From assembly GCA_963800415.1 (NCBI GenBank), contig CAWDBS010000049.1, forward strand, positions 13,648-77,647: 64,000 nt of DNA, in the 5' to 3' direction. The stretch is from Palsa-504 sp963800415 (GTDB lineage Bacteria > Actinomycetota > Actinomycetes > Streptosporangiales > Streptosporangiaceae). The notes below the pieces were generated by a model. That model did no database searches. It saw nothing but the letters and a program-made list of their open reading frames with translations, and was not told where the DNA came from. Positions 33,317 to 42,285 of this stretch are shown here, piece by piece. The translations under genes were made by a program, and so were the position numbers. Positions within the stretch are counted from its first letter, which is position 1; every line of letters starts with the position of its first letter.

Positions 33317-36127
33317 ATGTCTGAGGGGCTTAACTTGCCTGCGGTGGCCGATCCGGTGTCGCTGACGGCCGAGGAGCGGCGGCTGCGGGAGGCCCGGACG
33401 GGGGTTCCGTGGCGTGCCTGGGGGCCTTACCTCAGTGAACGTCAGTGGGGGACAGTCCGGGAGGATTACAGCGACAGCGAAGACGCCTGGTCGTATTTCA
33501 GTCATGATCAGGCGCGGTCCCGCGCGTACCGGTGGGGTGAGGATGGCATTGCCGGGATCAGCGACGACAAGCAACGGCTGTGCCTGGCTGTTGCGTTGTG
33601 GAATGAGCGGGACCCCATCGTGAAGGAGCGGCTGTTCGGCTTGACCAATGCCGAGGGCAACCATGGCGAGGATGTCAAGGAGTACTACTTCTACGTCGAT
33701 AACCTCCCGACGCACAGCTACCAGCGCTACCTCTACAAGTACCCGCAGGCCGAGTTCCCCTACAACGAACTGGTGGCGGTGAACCAGGCCCGGTCACGGC
33801 ACGAATTGGAGTACGAGCTCATCGATACAGGGGTCTTCGATGACGGCCGTTATTTCGATGTCGAGGTGGAGCACGCCAAGGCCGGGCCCGAAGACATCCT
33901 GTGCCGCATCACCGTGCGCAACCGCTCGTCCCAGGACGCCGGGCTGCACGTGCTGCCGACGCTGTGGTTCCGCAACACCTGGTCATGGGGAGATGGCGGC
34001 CCCAAGCCGCGGCTCGCTCGCGTCGAGTCGGAATATCCGGTCGTCCGGGCCGAGCACCAGAAGGTTGGCGTTTTCTACCTCCACGCCGAGCCGGAAGCGG
34101 CCCTGCTGTTTTGCGAGAACGAAACGAACATGGCGCGGGTATTTGGCGCCGAGCCTGCGACACCCTTCGCCAAGGACGGCATAGGCGATCACCTCCTGCG
34201 CGGCGCGGACACCGTTAATCCCGACGGCGAGGGGACCAAGGTGGCGGCTCACGTCCGGCTGGTCGTGCCGGCTAGGGGCCAGGCTGCGGTGCTGGTGCGG
34301 CTCACCCGGGAGGGACCGGAGACCCTTACGGCGCCGTTCGCCGGCGCGGATGAGCTGATCGCGCGGCGGCGGGCCGAGGCGGACGAATTCTACCAGGCCA
34401 TCACGCCGCCGGCCGTGACCGATGACGCGAAGGCGGTCATGCGCCAGGCGCTGGCCGGGATGCTGTGGTCCAAGCAGTGCTACTACTTCGACGTGGACCG
34501 CTGGTTGCGTGAGCGCCACCTCCACCCACTCCGGTCGCCGACCCGCCGGGGGAGCCGTAACGAGTCGTGGTTCCACATGTTCAACCATGATGTCGTGTCT
34601 ATGCCCGACAAGTGGGAGTACCCGTGGTACGCGGCCTGGGACCTGGCGTTTCATTGCATCCCGCTCGCCATGGTCGACCCGGACTTCGCGAAGAGCCAGA
34701 TCGACCTGATGCTGTCCCGGGAATACCTCCACCCGGGGGGGCAGATGCCCGCCTATGAGTGGAATTTCGGCGACGTGAACCCCCCGGTGCACGCCTTCGC
34801 GGCTCTGTTCCTGCAGAATCTGGAGGCCGACCTCGGCGAGGTGGACCTTTCCTTCCTCCAGGAAAGCTTCTCGAGGTTGCTGCTGAACTTCACCTGGTGG
34901 GTGAACCGCAAGGATCCCTCCGGCCACAACGTGTTCGAGGGAGGCTTCCTCGGCCTGGACAACATCGGCGTGTTCGACCGCAGCGCGGCCCTGCCCACCG
35001 GCGGGCGGCTGGAGCAGGCGGACGGCACGGCCTGGATGGCGATGTTCAGCCAGAACATGCTCGAGCTGGCCCTGGCTCTCCTGCCGCATGATAAGAGCTA
35101 TGAGGAATTTGTGCTCAAGTTCGTCGAGCGCTTCTTCTGGATCGCCGCCGCCGTGGACCCGATCGGGGAGCACCCCGATGAGATGTGGGACGAGGAGGAC
35201 GGCTTCTTCTACGACGTGCTGCGCATGCCCGACGGCACCGGAATGCGACTCAAGGTGCGGTCCCTGGTGGGCCTGCTGCCCATCTGCGCCACCACCGTGA
35301 TCGAGGCCGACCTCCTCGACCGCTACCCGCAGATCACCGAGCAGGTGGCTACCTTCCTCCAGCGCAACCAGGACCTGCTGGCCAATATCGCCGACCCGAC
35401 CGTATCCGGCGTCCAGGGCCGGCGGATCCTGTCCCTGGTGAACGAGGACAAGCTGCGGCGCATCCTGGCCCGGATGCTGGACGAGGAGCGCTTCCTCGGC
35501 CCGCACGGGATCCGCTCGATCTCGCGCTGGCACCTTGACCATCCCTATACCTTCCATGTCGCCGGGGCCGAGTACCGGGTGCGGTACGAGCCGGCCGAGT
35601 CGACCACCGGAATGTTCGGCGGCAACTCTAACTGGCGCGGGCCGGTCTGGTTCCCGATCAACCTGCTTCTGATCCGGGCGCTGATCCAGCACTACCGGTA
35701 CTACGGCAACGATCTGAAGGTTGAATGCCCGACCGGCTCCGGGAAGATGATGACACTGTTCGAAGTGGCCCAGGAGCTGTCACGCCGCCTCGCCGGTACC
35801 TTCCTGCGCGACGAGGACGGCCGGCGCCCCGTCTACGGCGGGACCAAGCTATTCCAGGAGGACCCGCACTGGCGAGACCTGGTTCTGTTCTATGAGTACT
35901 TCCACGGCGACAACGGGGCCGGGCTCGGTGCCTCGCACCAGACCGGATGGACCGGCCTGGTGGCCAGGCTGATCCAGAGCATGGGCCAGTTCGACGCTGA
36001 CAGCGTGCTCCAGGACCATCAATGGCCGATGGCCCGGCCATACCGGCGCCTGGCCGCCGAATCCATGCCCGACGTCACCACGGCTCGCGAGGCCCGCGGC
36101 GCGACCGAACCACAATCACCTCACTGA
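33317..36127 (+). CDS. GH63-type glycosidase (MGH1-like glucosidase)
   Basis: This 936-residue cytosolic-looking protein (no signal peptide) has an N-terminal beta domain and an (alpha/alpha)6 catalytic barrel from about residue 380. SMPDKWEYPWYAAWDLAFH and YEWNFGDVNPPVHAFAAL are the substrate-site segments typical of bacterial GH63 relatives, and NSNWRGPVWFPINLL closes the barrel. Such enzymes release glucose from alpha-linked sugars or glycoconjugates. ATG 33317 lies behind GAAGGGACAAAG. The next genes encode a glucose-1-dehydrogenase-like enzyme and an amylase-family enzyme, suggesting shared sugar metabolism. Confidence 0.88.
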   Translation: MSEGLNLPAVADPVSLTAEERRLREARTGVPWRAWGPYLSERQWGTVREDYSDSEDAWSYFSHDQARSRAYRWGEDGIAGISDDKQRLCLAVALWNERDPIVKERLFGLTNAEGNHGEDVKEYYFYVDNLPTHSYQRYLYKYPQAEFPYNELVAVNQARSRHELEYELIDTGVFDDGRYFDVEVEHAKAGPEDILCRITVRNRSSQDAGLHVLPTLWFRNTWSWGDGGPKPRLARVESEYPVVRAEHQKVGVFYLHAEPEAALLFCENETNMARVFGAEPATPFAKDGIGDHLLRGADTVNPDGEGTKVAAHVRLVVPARGQAAVLVRLTREGPETLTAPFAGADELIARRRAEADEFYQAITPPAVTDDAKAVMRQALAGMLWSKQCYYFDVDRWLRERHLHPLRSPTRRGSRNESWFHMFNHDVVSMPDKWEYPWYAAWDLAFHCIPLAMVDPDFAKSQIDLMLSREYLHPGGQMPAYEWNFGDVNPPVHAFAALFLQNLEADLGEVDLSFLQESFSRLLLNFTWWVNRKDPSGHNVFEGGFLGLDNIGVFDRSAALPTGGRLEQADGTAWMAMFSQNMLELALALLPHDKSYEEFVLKFVERFFWIAAAVDPIGEHPDEMWDEEDGFFYDVLRMPDGTGMRLKVRSLVGLLPICATTVIEADLLDRYPQITEQVATFLQRNQDLLANIADPTVSGVQGRRILSLVNEDKLRRILARMLDEERFLGPHGIRSISRWHLDHPYTFHVAGAEYRVRYEPAESTTGMFGGNSNWRGPVWFPINLLLIRALIQHYRYYGNDLKVECPTGSGKMMTLFEVAQELSRRLAGTFLRDEDGRRPVYGGTKLFQEDPHWRDLVLFYEYFHGDNGAGLGASHQTGWTGLVARLIQSMGQFDADSVLQDHQWPMARPYRRLAAESMPDVTTAREARGATEPQSPH

Positions 36128-36335
36128 CCGCACGACGCTCAATCGCCGGGCCCGTATCTCGATCGGCCACGGGCCCCGCCTCGTTCATTCGCGACGGGTG
36201 ATCCGGGCCGTTGGCTGGCCGGGGGATGATGGCGGATTCCAGCCCGTTGGTACGCATGGAGGTGTCGACCGCCGCGGGAAAGGAGCCGGCCCGGGCCACC
36301 CTCAGGCCCATCACTTAAGGTCACCGGGAGCGGAT

Positions 36336-37460
36336 ATGAAAGCCGTCGGGGTGTTTCCAGGATCTCAACAGGTCAAGCTCGTCGAGCAGGAAGTACCCAG
36401 GCTTTCCGAGCCCGACCACGTCATGTTGCGGATGCTGGACATCGGCATCTGCGGCACCGACAAGGAGATCTGCTCCTTTGAGTACGGCACTCCGCCGCCC
36501 GGGGATGATCACCTGGTGATCGGCCACGAGTCGGTAGCCGAGGTCGTGCGGGTTGGCTCGGCCGTGCAGCGCTTGCAAGCGGGAGATCTCGTTGTGCCAT
36601 CGGTGCGCCGCCCGTGTCCCCATCCCGGCTGCCTTGCCTGCCGTTCCGGACACCAGGATTACTGCTACACGGGCGACTTCAGCGAGCGCGGCATCAAGGA
36701 AGCGCACGGCTACATGGCCGAGTACGTCGTGGACCACGAGCGGTACATGAACGTCGTGCCGCCGGGTCTGCGGGAGATCGCGGTGCTGGCTGAGCCGCTG
36801 ACCATCGCGGAGAAGGCGCTCGCGCAGATTTTCTGGATGATGCAGCATCGCCCGCCCTGGCTCGACCCGCAAACCCCTGGCCAGGAGCAAGGCCGGGGGC
36901 TTTCCGCGCTGGTGCTCGGCATCGGTCCGGTCGGGCTGCTGGGAGCGATGAAGCTGGCTACGGCCGGCTTTAGCACCTACGTCTACTCACGCGAGGTGCC
37001 TCCCAGTCCGCGGATTGACCTGGTCAACGCCATCGGCGCGACCTATGTCAGCTCCCGGACCGCAACGTTCCCGCACCTGGCGGCGCAGATGGGCAACATC
37101 GACCTGGTCTATGAAGCGGTCGGGCATTCCCACTTCGCCCTGCAGGCGTTGCAGGTCCTGGGAACCAACGGCATTTTTGTGCTGACCGGTGTCCCTGGCC
37201 TGCAGGCGTTTGTCGAGGCGGATCCGGCTCGCCTCATGCGCGACATGGTGCTGAAGAACCAGGTGCTGCTCGGTACGGTAAACGCCGGGCAGGAGGCCTT
37301 CGCATCCGCGCTACGAAACCTTGATGCCTTCCGGCGGCGCTGGCCGGACGTGGTACGGACGCTCATTGCCGGCCGCTACCCGCCGGAGCAGGCACCGGAC
37401 CTGATTCTCGGCAGGCCGGCAGGCATCAAGAGCGTGATCGCCTTCGACGTACCTGCGTGA
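36336..37460 (+). CDS. Glucose 1-dehydrogenase-like Zn-dependent medium-chain dehydrogenase
   Basis: The 374-residue protein has the catalytic zinc ligands in IGICGTDKE and IGHESVAEVV, the four-cysteine structural zinc loop CPHPGCLACRSGHQDYC, and the nucleotide fold VLGIGPVGLLGAMKLA. The order and the C-terminal region match archaeal-type glucose 1-dehydrogenases. It would oxidise glucose (or a related aldose) to the lactone with NAD(P). ATG 36336 has GGGAGCG upstream. Its position after the glucosidase gene fits use of released glucose; the link is inference. Confidence 0.85.
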   Translation: MKAVGVFPGSQQVKLVEQEVPRLSEPDHVMLRMLDIGICGTDKEICSFEYGTPPPGDDHLVIGHESVAEVVRVGSAVQRLQAGDLVVPSVRRPCPHPGCLACRSGHQDYCYTGDFSERGIKEAHGYMAEYVVDHERYMNVVPPGLREIAVLAEPLTIAEKALAQIFWMMQHRPPWLDPQTPGQEQGRGLSALVLGIGPVGLLGAMKLATAGFSTYVYSREVPPSPRIDLVNAIGATYVSSRTATFPHLAAQMGNIDLVYEAVGHSHFALQALQVLGTNGIFVLTGVPGLQAFVEADPARLMRDMVLKNQVLLGTVNAGQEAFASALRNLDAFRRRWPDVVRTLIAGRYPPEQAPDLILGRPAGIKSVIAFDVPA

Positions 37461-37498
37461 CGTCGTGCCTTCGGCCGCCGTGAACCGCGCGGCCCGGA

Positions 37499-37517
37499 AT
37501 CACCCCACCCGGGTGAT
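37499..37517. terminator. Short hairpin after the dehydrogenase gene
   Basis: ATCACCC and its complement GGGTGAT are separated by five bases, 38 bases after the glucose dehydrogenase stop. It may weaken read-through into the amylase-family gene. No T-run follows. Confidence 0.4.
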
Positions 37518-37609
37518 CCGCGCCGCCGTGGGCCGGCGGCACCCTGGCAGTCTGCTGGCCATTTCCCGAACCGTGGGTCGGGCCGGAACTCGCGACGGCA
37601 GCGAGCGAA

Positions 37610-37750
37610 ATGGTGAACGACATGATCCATGAGGCGCGTCAGCGACTGGTCAACGACGTTGGAGCCGCCGTCGTAGGCGAAATCCCACACCGCGTCGATG
37701 ATCTGCGAGCGGGACTATACCTCGGTGAGCGGGACCGGGGGGCCCGATGA
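37610..37750 (+). CDS. Small ORF coupled to the amylase-family gene
   Basis: A 46-residue frame starts at ATG 37610 (MVNDMIHEARQRLVNDVG) and ends with TGA at 37748-37750, overlapping the ATG of the next gene by four bases (ATGA). Codon bias is moderate and no domain is recognised. The coupling is the main argument that it is translated; it may be a leader peptide, a small protein, or the tail of a lost gene. Confidence 0.4.
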   Translation: MVNDMIHEARQRLVNDVGAAVVGEIPHRVDDLRAGLYLGERDRGAR

Positions 37751-39294
37751 CAGGGTGGCCGGACCAGCCGGTGATCTACGAGATCAACACCGCGGTCTGG
37801 CTGGGCGACTTGTCGCGGGCGGCCGGTCGGCGGGTGACGCTGGCCGACGTGCCGGCCTCCGCCTGGGACGATGTCACGCTGGCCGGCATCGACGCGGTTC
37901 GGCTGATGGGCGTGTGGGAACGAAGCCCGGCCGGCCTCCAGCTGGCGAGCGCGAACACGGGGCTGCAGGCCTCGTTCCGTGACGCGCTGCCTGACATGCG
38001 GCCTGACGACGTGATCGGATCGCCGTACTGCGTACGCCGGTACGTCGCCGACGAGTCGTTCGGCGGCCCCCGGGCCCTCGCCCAGGCGCGCTCCACGCTG
38101 GCTGCCCGCGGCATCCGGCTGCTCCTGGACTACGTGCCCAACCACGTGGCGCCCGACCATCCCTGGGTCACGACCCACCCGGAGCTGTTCGTCAGCGGCA
38201 GCGAGGCCGACATCGAGGCCGAGCCGACAGCGTGGGTGCGGGTCGCCGGGCACATCCTGGCCCACGGTCGCGACCCGTACTTCCCGCCGTGGCCCGATGT
38301 CGTGCAGCTCGACGCGTTCTCGCCAGCCCTGCGCACGGCGACCGCGCAGACCCTGACGGACATCGCCGGGCAGTGCGACGGGATCCGCTGCGACATGGCC
38401 ATGCTGATGACCAACCAGGTCTTCGCCAAGACCTGGGGCGGCCGCGCCGGCCAGGAGCTAAGCGAGGAGTTCTGGCCGACCGTCATCGCAGGCCTTCGCA
38501 GTCGGCACCCGGAGACCGTACTCGTCGCCGAGGCCTACTGGGACATGGAGTGGACACTTCAGCAGCAGGGCTTCGACTTCTGCTACGACAAGCGGCTCTA
38601 CGACCGGATCGTCGGCCGAGACGTGTCCGGGGTCCGCGATCACCTGCGGGCCGACCTGGCCTACCAGTCGCGCCTCGTCCGTTTCCTGGAGAATCACGAC
38701 GAGCCGCGCATCGCGGACCTGCTCCCCGGCGACGCTGAGCGGGCCGCGGCGGTGGCCATCGCGACCCTCCCGGGCGCCACCCTGTGGCACGAGGGACAGT
38801 TCGAGGGCCGGCGTGTGCGCCCGCCGGTCTTCCTGTCGCGCCGGCCCGGCCAACCACCCGATCCCGGCCTGGTCGGCTGGTACTGGCGGCTGCTGCCCGC
38901 CGTCGCCAGCCACCGGGTTCGGGCGGGTAGCTGGCAGCTGCTCGAGGTCGGCGGCTGGCCCGACAACGATTCCTGCCGTAACCTCCTCGCCTGGTCGTGG
39001 GCCGCGGACGGTGCGCGCGGTGACGGTTCTGACGACGCCGGTCGGCACCTGGTGGTGGTCAACCTCTCCGACGAGCCCGCCGAGGGGCGAGTGGGGCTCG
39101 GCTGGACCGACCTGCGCGACCGCACCTGGAAACTCACCGACCTGCTCGATGACCACGAGTTCGAGCGGAGCGGCGACGAGCTAGCTGACCAGGGGCTGTT
39201 CGTCGCCTTGCCGCCCTGGGGCTGCCACCTGCTCGCTATGCTGCTGCCGCAGCCAGCGAACTCAAACTGGGATTCCCGGGAAGGAGTTAATTGA
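37747..39294 (+). CDS. Alpha-amylase family (GH13) glycosidase
   Basis: The 515-residue protein carries GH13 conserved regions: LLLDYVPNHVAPDHP, the nucleophile Asp in CDGIRCDMAML, the acid/base Glu in VLVAEAYWDMEW, and the transition-state Asp in RFLENHDEPR. A C-terminal beta domain follows. No signal peptide is visible, so it acts in the cytosol, perhaps on glycogen, trehalose or sucrose-like sugars; the exact reaction is not readable. It follows the glucosidase and glucose dehydrogenase genes on the same strand and is immediately followed by a DUF6325-like gene. Confidence 0.88.
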   Translation: MTGWPDQPVIYEINTAVWLGDLSRAAGRRVTLADVPASAWDDVTLAGIDAVRLMGVWERSPAGLQLASANTGLQASFRDALPDMRPDDVIGSPYCVRRYVADESFGGPRALAQARSTLAARGIRLLLDYVPNHVAPDHPWVTTHPELFVSGSEADIEAEPTAWVRVAGHILAHGRDPYFPPWPDVVQLDAFSPALRTATAQTLTDIAGQCDGIRCDMAMLMTNQVFAKTWGGRAGQELSEEFWPTVIAGLRSRHPETVLVAEAYWDMEWTLQQQGFDFCYDKRLYDRIVGRDVSGVRDHLRADLAYQSRLVRFLENHDEPRIADLLPGDAERAAAVAIATLPGATLWHEGQFEGRRVRPPVFLSRRPGQPPDPGLVGWYWRLLPAVASHRVRAGSWQLLEVGGWPDNDSCRNLLAWSWAADGARGDGSDDAGRHLVVVNLSDEPAEGRVGLGWTDLRDRTWKLTDLLDDHEFERSGDELADQGLFVALPPWGCHLLAMLLPQPANSNWDSREGVN

Positions 39295-39296
39295 GC

Positions 39297-39749
39297 ATGA
39301 CGACATCACAGCCGGCATCAGAGGACGAACTGGGGCCGGTCGACTTCCTCGCGATCGAGTTTCCGGACGGCCGGCTCACCGCTCCGGGCTTTGAGAGGCT
39401 GCTTTCGCTGGCCAGCCAGGGCGTCATCGACATCCTGGACATGGAGTTCATCGCGAAGGACGCCGAAGGCAAGAGCAAGAAGGTTGACGTCTGGGAGTTC
39501 GCCGTACCCGACGGTGTGGACCTGACTGCCTGGGCCGGGGCATCGTCGGGCTTGCTCGATGACTCAGACGTCGGCGAGATCTCTGCGGCGATGCAGCCTG
39601 GCAGTGTTGCCGTCGTTGTGATCTACGAGAATCGGTGGGTTCTCAGCCTGGTGGACGACTGGCGGCGGGACGGCGCGCGGCTGATCGCCGATGGCGGATT
39701 GTCCGCGGATGACATTGTCGCTGCCCTTGATGCGACCGAGTCCTCCTGA
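39297..39749 (+). CDS. DUF6325-like small protein
   Basis: A 150-residue soluble protein whose beginning (DELGPVDFLAIEFPDGRLT) and middle (GVIDILDMEFIAKDAEG) match the DUF6325 family as I remember it; function unknown. The tail ADDIVAALDATE is helical. AAGGAG at 39281-39286 serves either ATG 39297 or the TTG at 39291; the TTG overlaps the stop of the amylase gene. In other actinomycetes a SHOCT-domain gene commonly follows, as it does here, so the two may work together. Confidence 0.75.
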   Translation: MTTSQPASEDELGPVDFLAIEFPDGRLTAPGFERLLSLASQGVIDILDMEFIAKDAEGKSKKVDVWEFAVPDGVDLTAWAGASSGLLDDSDVGEISAAMQPGSVAVVVIYENRWVLSLVDDWRRDGARLIADGGLSADDIVAALDATESS

Positions 39750-39750
39750 C

Positions 39751-39800
39751 GCCAGCGACTGCTGACTGACTCCAGCGACTGCTGACTGACTCCAGCGACC
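39751..39800. repeat. 20-bp direct repeat, two and a half copies
   Basis: CCAGCGACTGCTGACTGAC with one variable first base occurs at 39751-39770 and 39771-39790, followed by a ten-base partial copy. It lies between the DUF6325-like gene and the SHOCT gene, in the region that should hold the leader of the latter. Confidence 0.9.
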
Positions 39801-39823
39801 AAGCCAACGACGAGGAGATCACC

Positions 39824-40174
39824 ATGGGCCTCTTGAAGACCGCCGCTACCGTCGCGGTCGCCAGCTCCGTGCACGGCCGGATTCAGCGTCGGCAGCAAAC
39901 CCGGTGGGCTGCCCGGGACCAGGCCCCGGCGGACGTGCCCGCCCCGCCGCCGCCAGCGCCGTACCCGGCCCAGCCGCAGCCGGCCCAGCCGCAGCCGCAG
40001 CCGCAGCCGGCCTACGCCGAGCCCGTCCCGCCGCCGGCACCAGCCGCCCCGGCGCAGCCAGTCGACATGAATGACCGGCTCGCCCAGCTGAAGCAGCTCG
40101 GTGAGCTGCTGTCGGCTGGCGTGCTGACCCAGGCCGAGTTCGAGCAGCAGAAAGCGCGCATCCTGAACGGCTGA
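39824..40174 (+). CDS. SHOCT-domain protein with Pro/Gln linker
   Basis: The 116-residue protein has a short N-terminal segment (MGLLKTAATVAVASSVHGRI), a proline- and glutamine-rich linker (residues about 38-82) and a C-terminal SHOCT domain (DRLAQLKQLGELLSAGVLT then QAEFEQQKARIL). SHOCT domains are short alpha-helical modules found at the ends of many bacterial proteins and are thought to aid oligomerisation. ATG 39824 follows GAGGAG. It is downstream of the DUF6325-like gene and just upstream of the group II intron. Confidence 0.8.
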   Translation: MGLLKTAATVAVASSVHGRIQRRQQTRWAARDQAPADVPAPPPPAPYPAQPQPAQPQPQPQPAYAEPVPPPAPAAPAQPVDMNDRLAQLKQLGELLSAGVLTQAEFEQQKARILNG

Positions 40175-40870
40175 CCGTGCGGCCGCGGCAGCCGGGCGTG
40201 ACGCGATCGCGTAGCCCGTTACATGCTCGGCCTGACGTGGCAGCGCACCCCGGGGCTCCGCGCTGCTCGGCTGGGTAGGGTACGGGCCTGCCTAGCCCCA
40301 AGTTACGCGCGCCCAGCGCATCAGGAGGTGGTTGTCCAGCGATCATGACCTGATCAGAAGCTCGTCGTCGCCTGCCGGTGTAAGTCCGGCCCGGGTAATC
40401 GCCAGGGAGCCCGGTAGCAGGCTGGCGGTCCGGCCTGGAAACGGGCCGGGCCGGAGCCCAGCGTCGAAAGCCACGGTGGTGGGAGCAACTGAGCGGTCCG
40501 TAGCGTAAAGCGAAGCCTGCCGCGTCGTTAGGGGACAAGACAGTGCCGAGCCGCGGTAATCACGGCGAAGGCCATGGAAGCGGTGTAGATCCTGGAAGCG
40601 CAGCCGCGAGGGACTGTCCGGCGTACGGGGCGCGGAACGTTCAGAAGGTGATGGCGGGAACTGGGGAGGCCCTCCCCGGCCGGAGCGGGCGCGCGGTGCC
40701 CGTGGAAGAGCGCTGTCTTATAACCGGTGAGGAGCCGGGAAATAGGCGGGGTGCCGGGAGGGAGTCGGAGGCGGCCGTAGTACCGGTCGGACCTGCGGGA
40801 CAACACAACCTGCGGGGAGGAAAGGGCCGCTGCTTCGTTCACGCACGAGTTGGGAGGCCCGGATCGGTGA

Positions 40871-42241
40871 GTGCCGCGAATACGGCTAGGTCCACCCTGG
40901 CGGCCGTCCACGGGGACGGGGTCCGCGCATTTCAGCATGTGCTTTACCGGGCGGCCAGGGCCGATCCGGACAGGCGGTTCCATTCGCTGCGGAGACAAGG
41001 TCTACCGCGAGGATGTCTTGTGGCGGGCGTGGATCGCGGTGCGCCGTAACAATGGCGCACCGGGCATCGACAAGACCACCCTGGCTGATGTCGAGGAGTA
41101 CGGGGTGACCCGGCTGCTCGGCGAGCTGGCCGGGGAGTTGCGGGCCGGGACGTGGCGCCCGCTGCCTGCGCGGAGGGTGCTGATCCCCAAGCCGGGCAGC
41201 GCCGAGCGCAGGCCGCTGGCGATCTCTGCGGTCCGGGACCGGATCGTGCAGGCCGCGGTGAAGATCGTGCTAGAGCCGGTCTTCGAGGCGGACTTCGCTC
41301 CGTGCAGCTTCGGGTTCCGCCCGGGGCGGTCCGCGCACGATGCCCTGCAGGTCCTCATCGACGAGGCCTGGCAGGGTCGGCGGTGGGTGGTCGAGACGGA
41401 CATCGCGAACTGCTTTTCCGCGATTCCGCAGGACAAGTTGATGCGAGCGGTCGAGGAGCGCATCAGCGACCAGGGCGTCTTGAAGCTGCTGCGCGCGATG
41501 CTGCGCGCCGGGGTGATGGAGGACGGGCAGGTTCGGCGGGAGGTGACCGGGGCTGCGCAAGGCGGCCCGGCATCGCCGTTGCTCTGCAACATCTACCTGC
41601 ACCGGCTGGACCGGGTGTGGGACGCGGGCCAGCACGGGGTGCTGGTGCGTTACTGCGATGACCTGGTGGTGATGTGCAGTACCCGGCGGCAGGCCGAGGC
41701 GGCGCTGGCGCGGCTGCGGTCTGTGCTGGGCGGGCTGGGGCTGGAGCTTAAGCAGTCCAAGACCCGGATCGTTCACCTGGCCGAGGGCAAGGACGCCGAG
41801 GGTTTTGATTTCCTGGGCTTCCATCACCGGTGGGTGCGCGCCCGGGGCACAGTCAAGCCCAGCCGGGTCTGCTTTCTCGCCCGCTGGCCCTCGCGCAAGG
41901 CGGCGCAGCATGCCCGTGACCGGATCCGGCAGATCACCGACCGGAAGCGGCTGCTGCTGGCCGACGAATGGATCGTGGAGGAACTGAACTGGTTCCTGCG
42001 CGGCTGGGGCGGGTATTTCCGGTACGGGAATTCCGCCCGGATATTCGATGCGATCAGCCAGTACGCCCTGGAACGGCTGGCCGGATTTGTGGGCAAGCGC
42101 CACAAACGCAGCCGTATCTGGGGCATGCGCCTGGTGACCTGCGGGTCTCCAGACAACCTCGGGCTGATCACCTTGTGCGGAACCGTCATCGCCCCCAGGC
42201 CGTTCCGGCCCTGGCGGGCACCGGCCGGACGCCGACGGTGA
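40871..42241 (+). CDS. Group II intron reverse transcriptase/maturase, N-terminus frameshifted
   Basis: The frame contains the reverse transcriptase motifs in order: GAPGIDKTTL, VLIPKPGSAERRPLAIS, CSFGFRPGRSAHDAL, VVETDIANCFSAIP, AAQGGPASPLLCNIYL and the active site VRYCDDLVVM, then a maturase domain X ending PRPFRPWR. No endonuclease domain follows. The natural N-terminus lies in another frame: from GTG 40867 it reads AANTARSTLAAVHGDGVRAF and reaches RFHSL at about 40987, after which the good frame continues with GDKVYREDVLW. A one- or two-base indel near 40990 therefore separates the start from the body. The 456-residue open frame listed has an unrelated first 45 residues. Confidence 0.8.
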   Translation: MPRIRLGPPWRPSTGTGSAHFSMCFTGRPGPIRTGGSIRCGDKVYREDVLWRAWIAVRRNNGAPGIDKTTLADVEEYGVTRLLGELAGELRAGTWRPLPARRVLIPKPGSAERRPLAISAVRDRIVQAAVKIVLEPVFEADFAPCSFGFRPGRSAHDALQVLIDEAWQGRRWVVETDIANCFSAIPQDKLMRAVEERISDQGVLKLLRAMLRAGVMEDGQVRREVTGAAQGGPASPLLCNIYLHRLDRVWDAGQHGVLVRYCDDLVVMCSTRRQAEAALARLRSVLGGLGLELKQSKTRIVHLAEGKDAEGFDFLGFHHRWVRARGTVKPSRVCFLARWPSRKAAQHARDRIRQITDRKRLLLADEWIVEELNWFLRGWGGYFRYGNSARIFDAISQYALERLAGFVGKRHKRSRIWGMRLVTCGSPDNLGLITLCGTVIAPRPFRPWRAPAGRRR

Positions 42242-42252
42242 AGAGCGTCGGA

Positions 42253-42285
42253 GAGCCGTGTGCGGGAAAACCGCATGCACGGTTC
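42253..42285 (+). ncRNA. Group II intron domain V
   Basis: A 33-base hairpin GAGCCGTGTGCGG / GAAA-type loop / CCGCATGCACGGTTC with the catalytic AGC near the 5' arm and an internal bulge, matching domain V of bacterial group II introns. It is the ribozyme core and is intact by eye, in contrast to the 5' end of the intron. Confidence 0.92.

Noticed and set aside
40201..40212. Perfect palindrome ACGCGATCGCGT
   Set aside because: Twelve-base GC-rich palindromes are expected by chance in this composition and no gene start is placed to use it.
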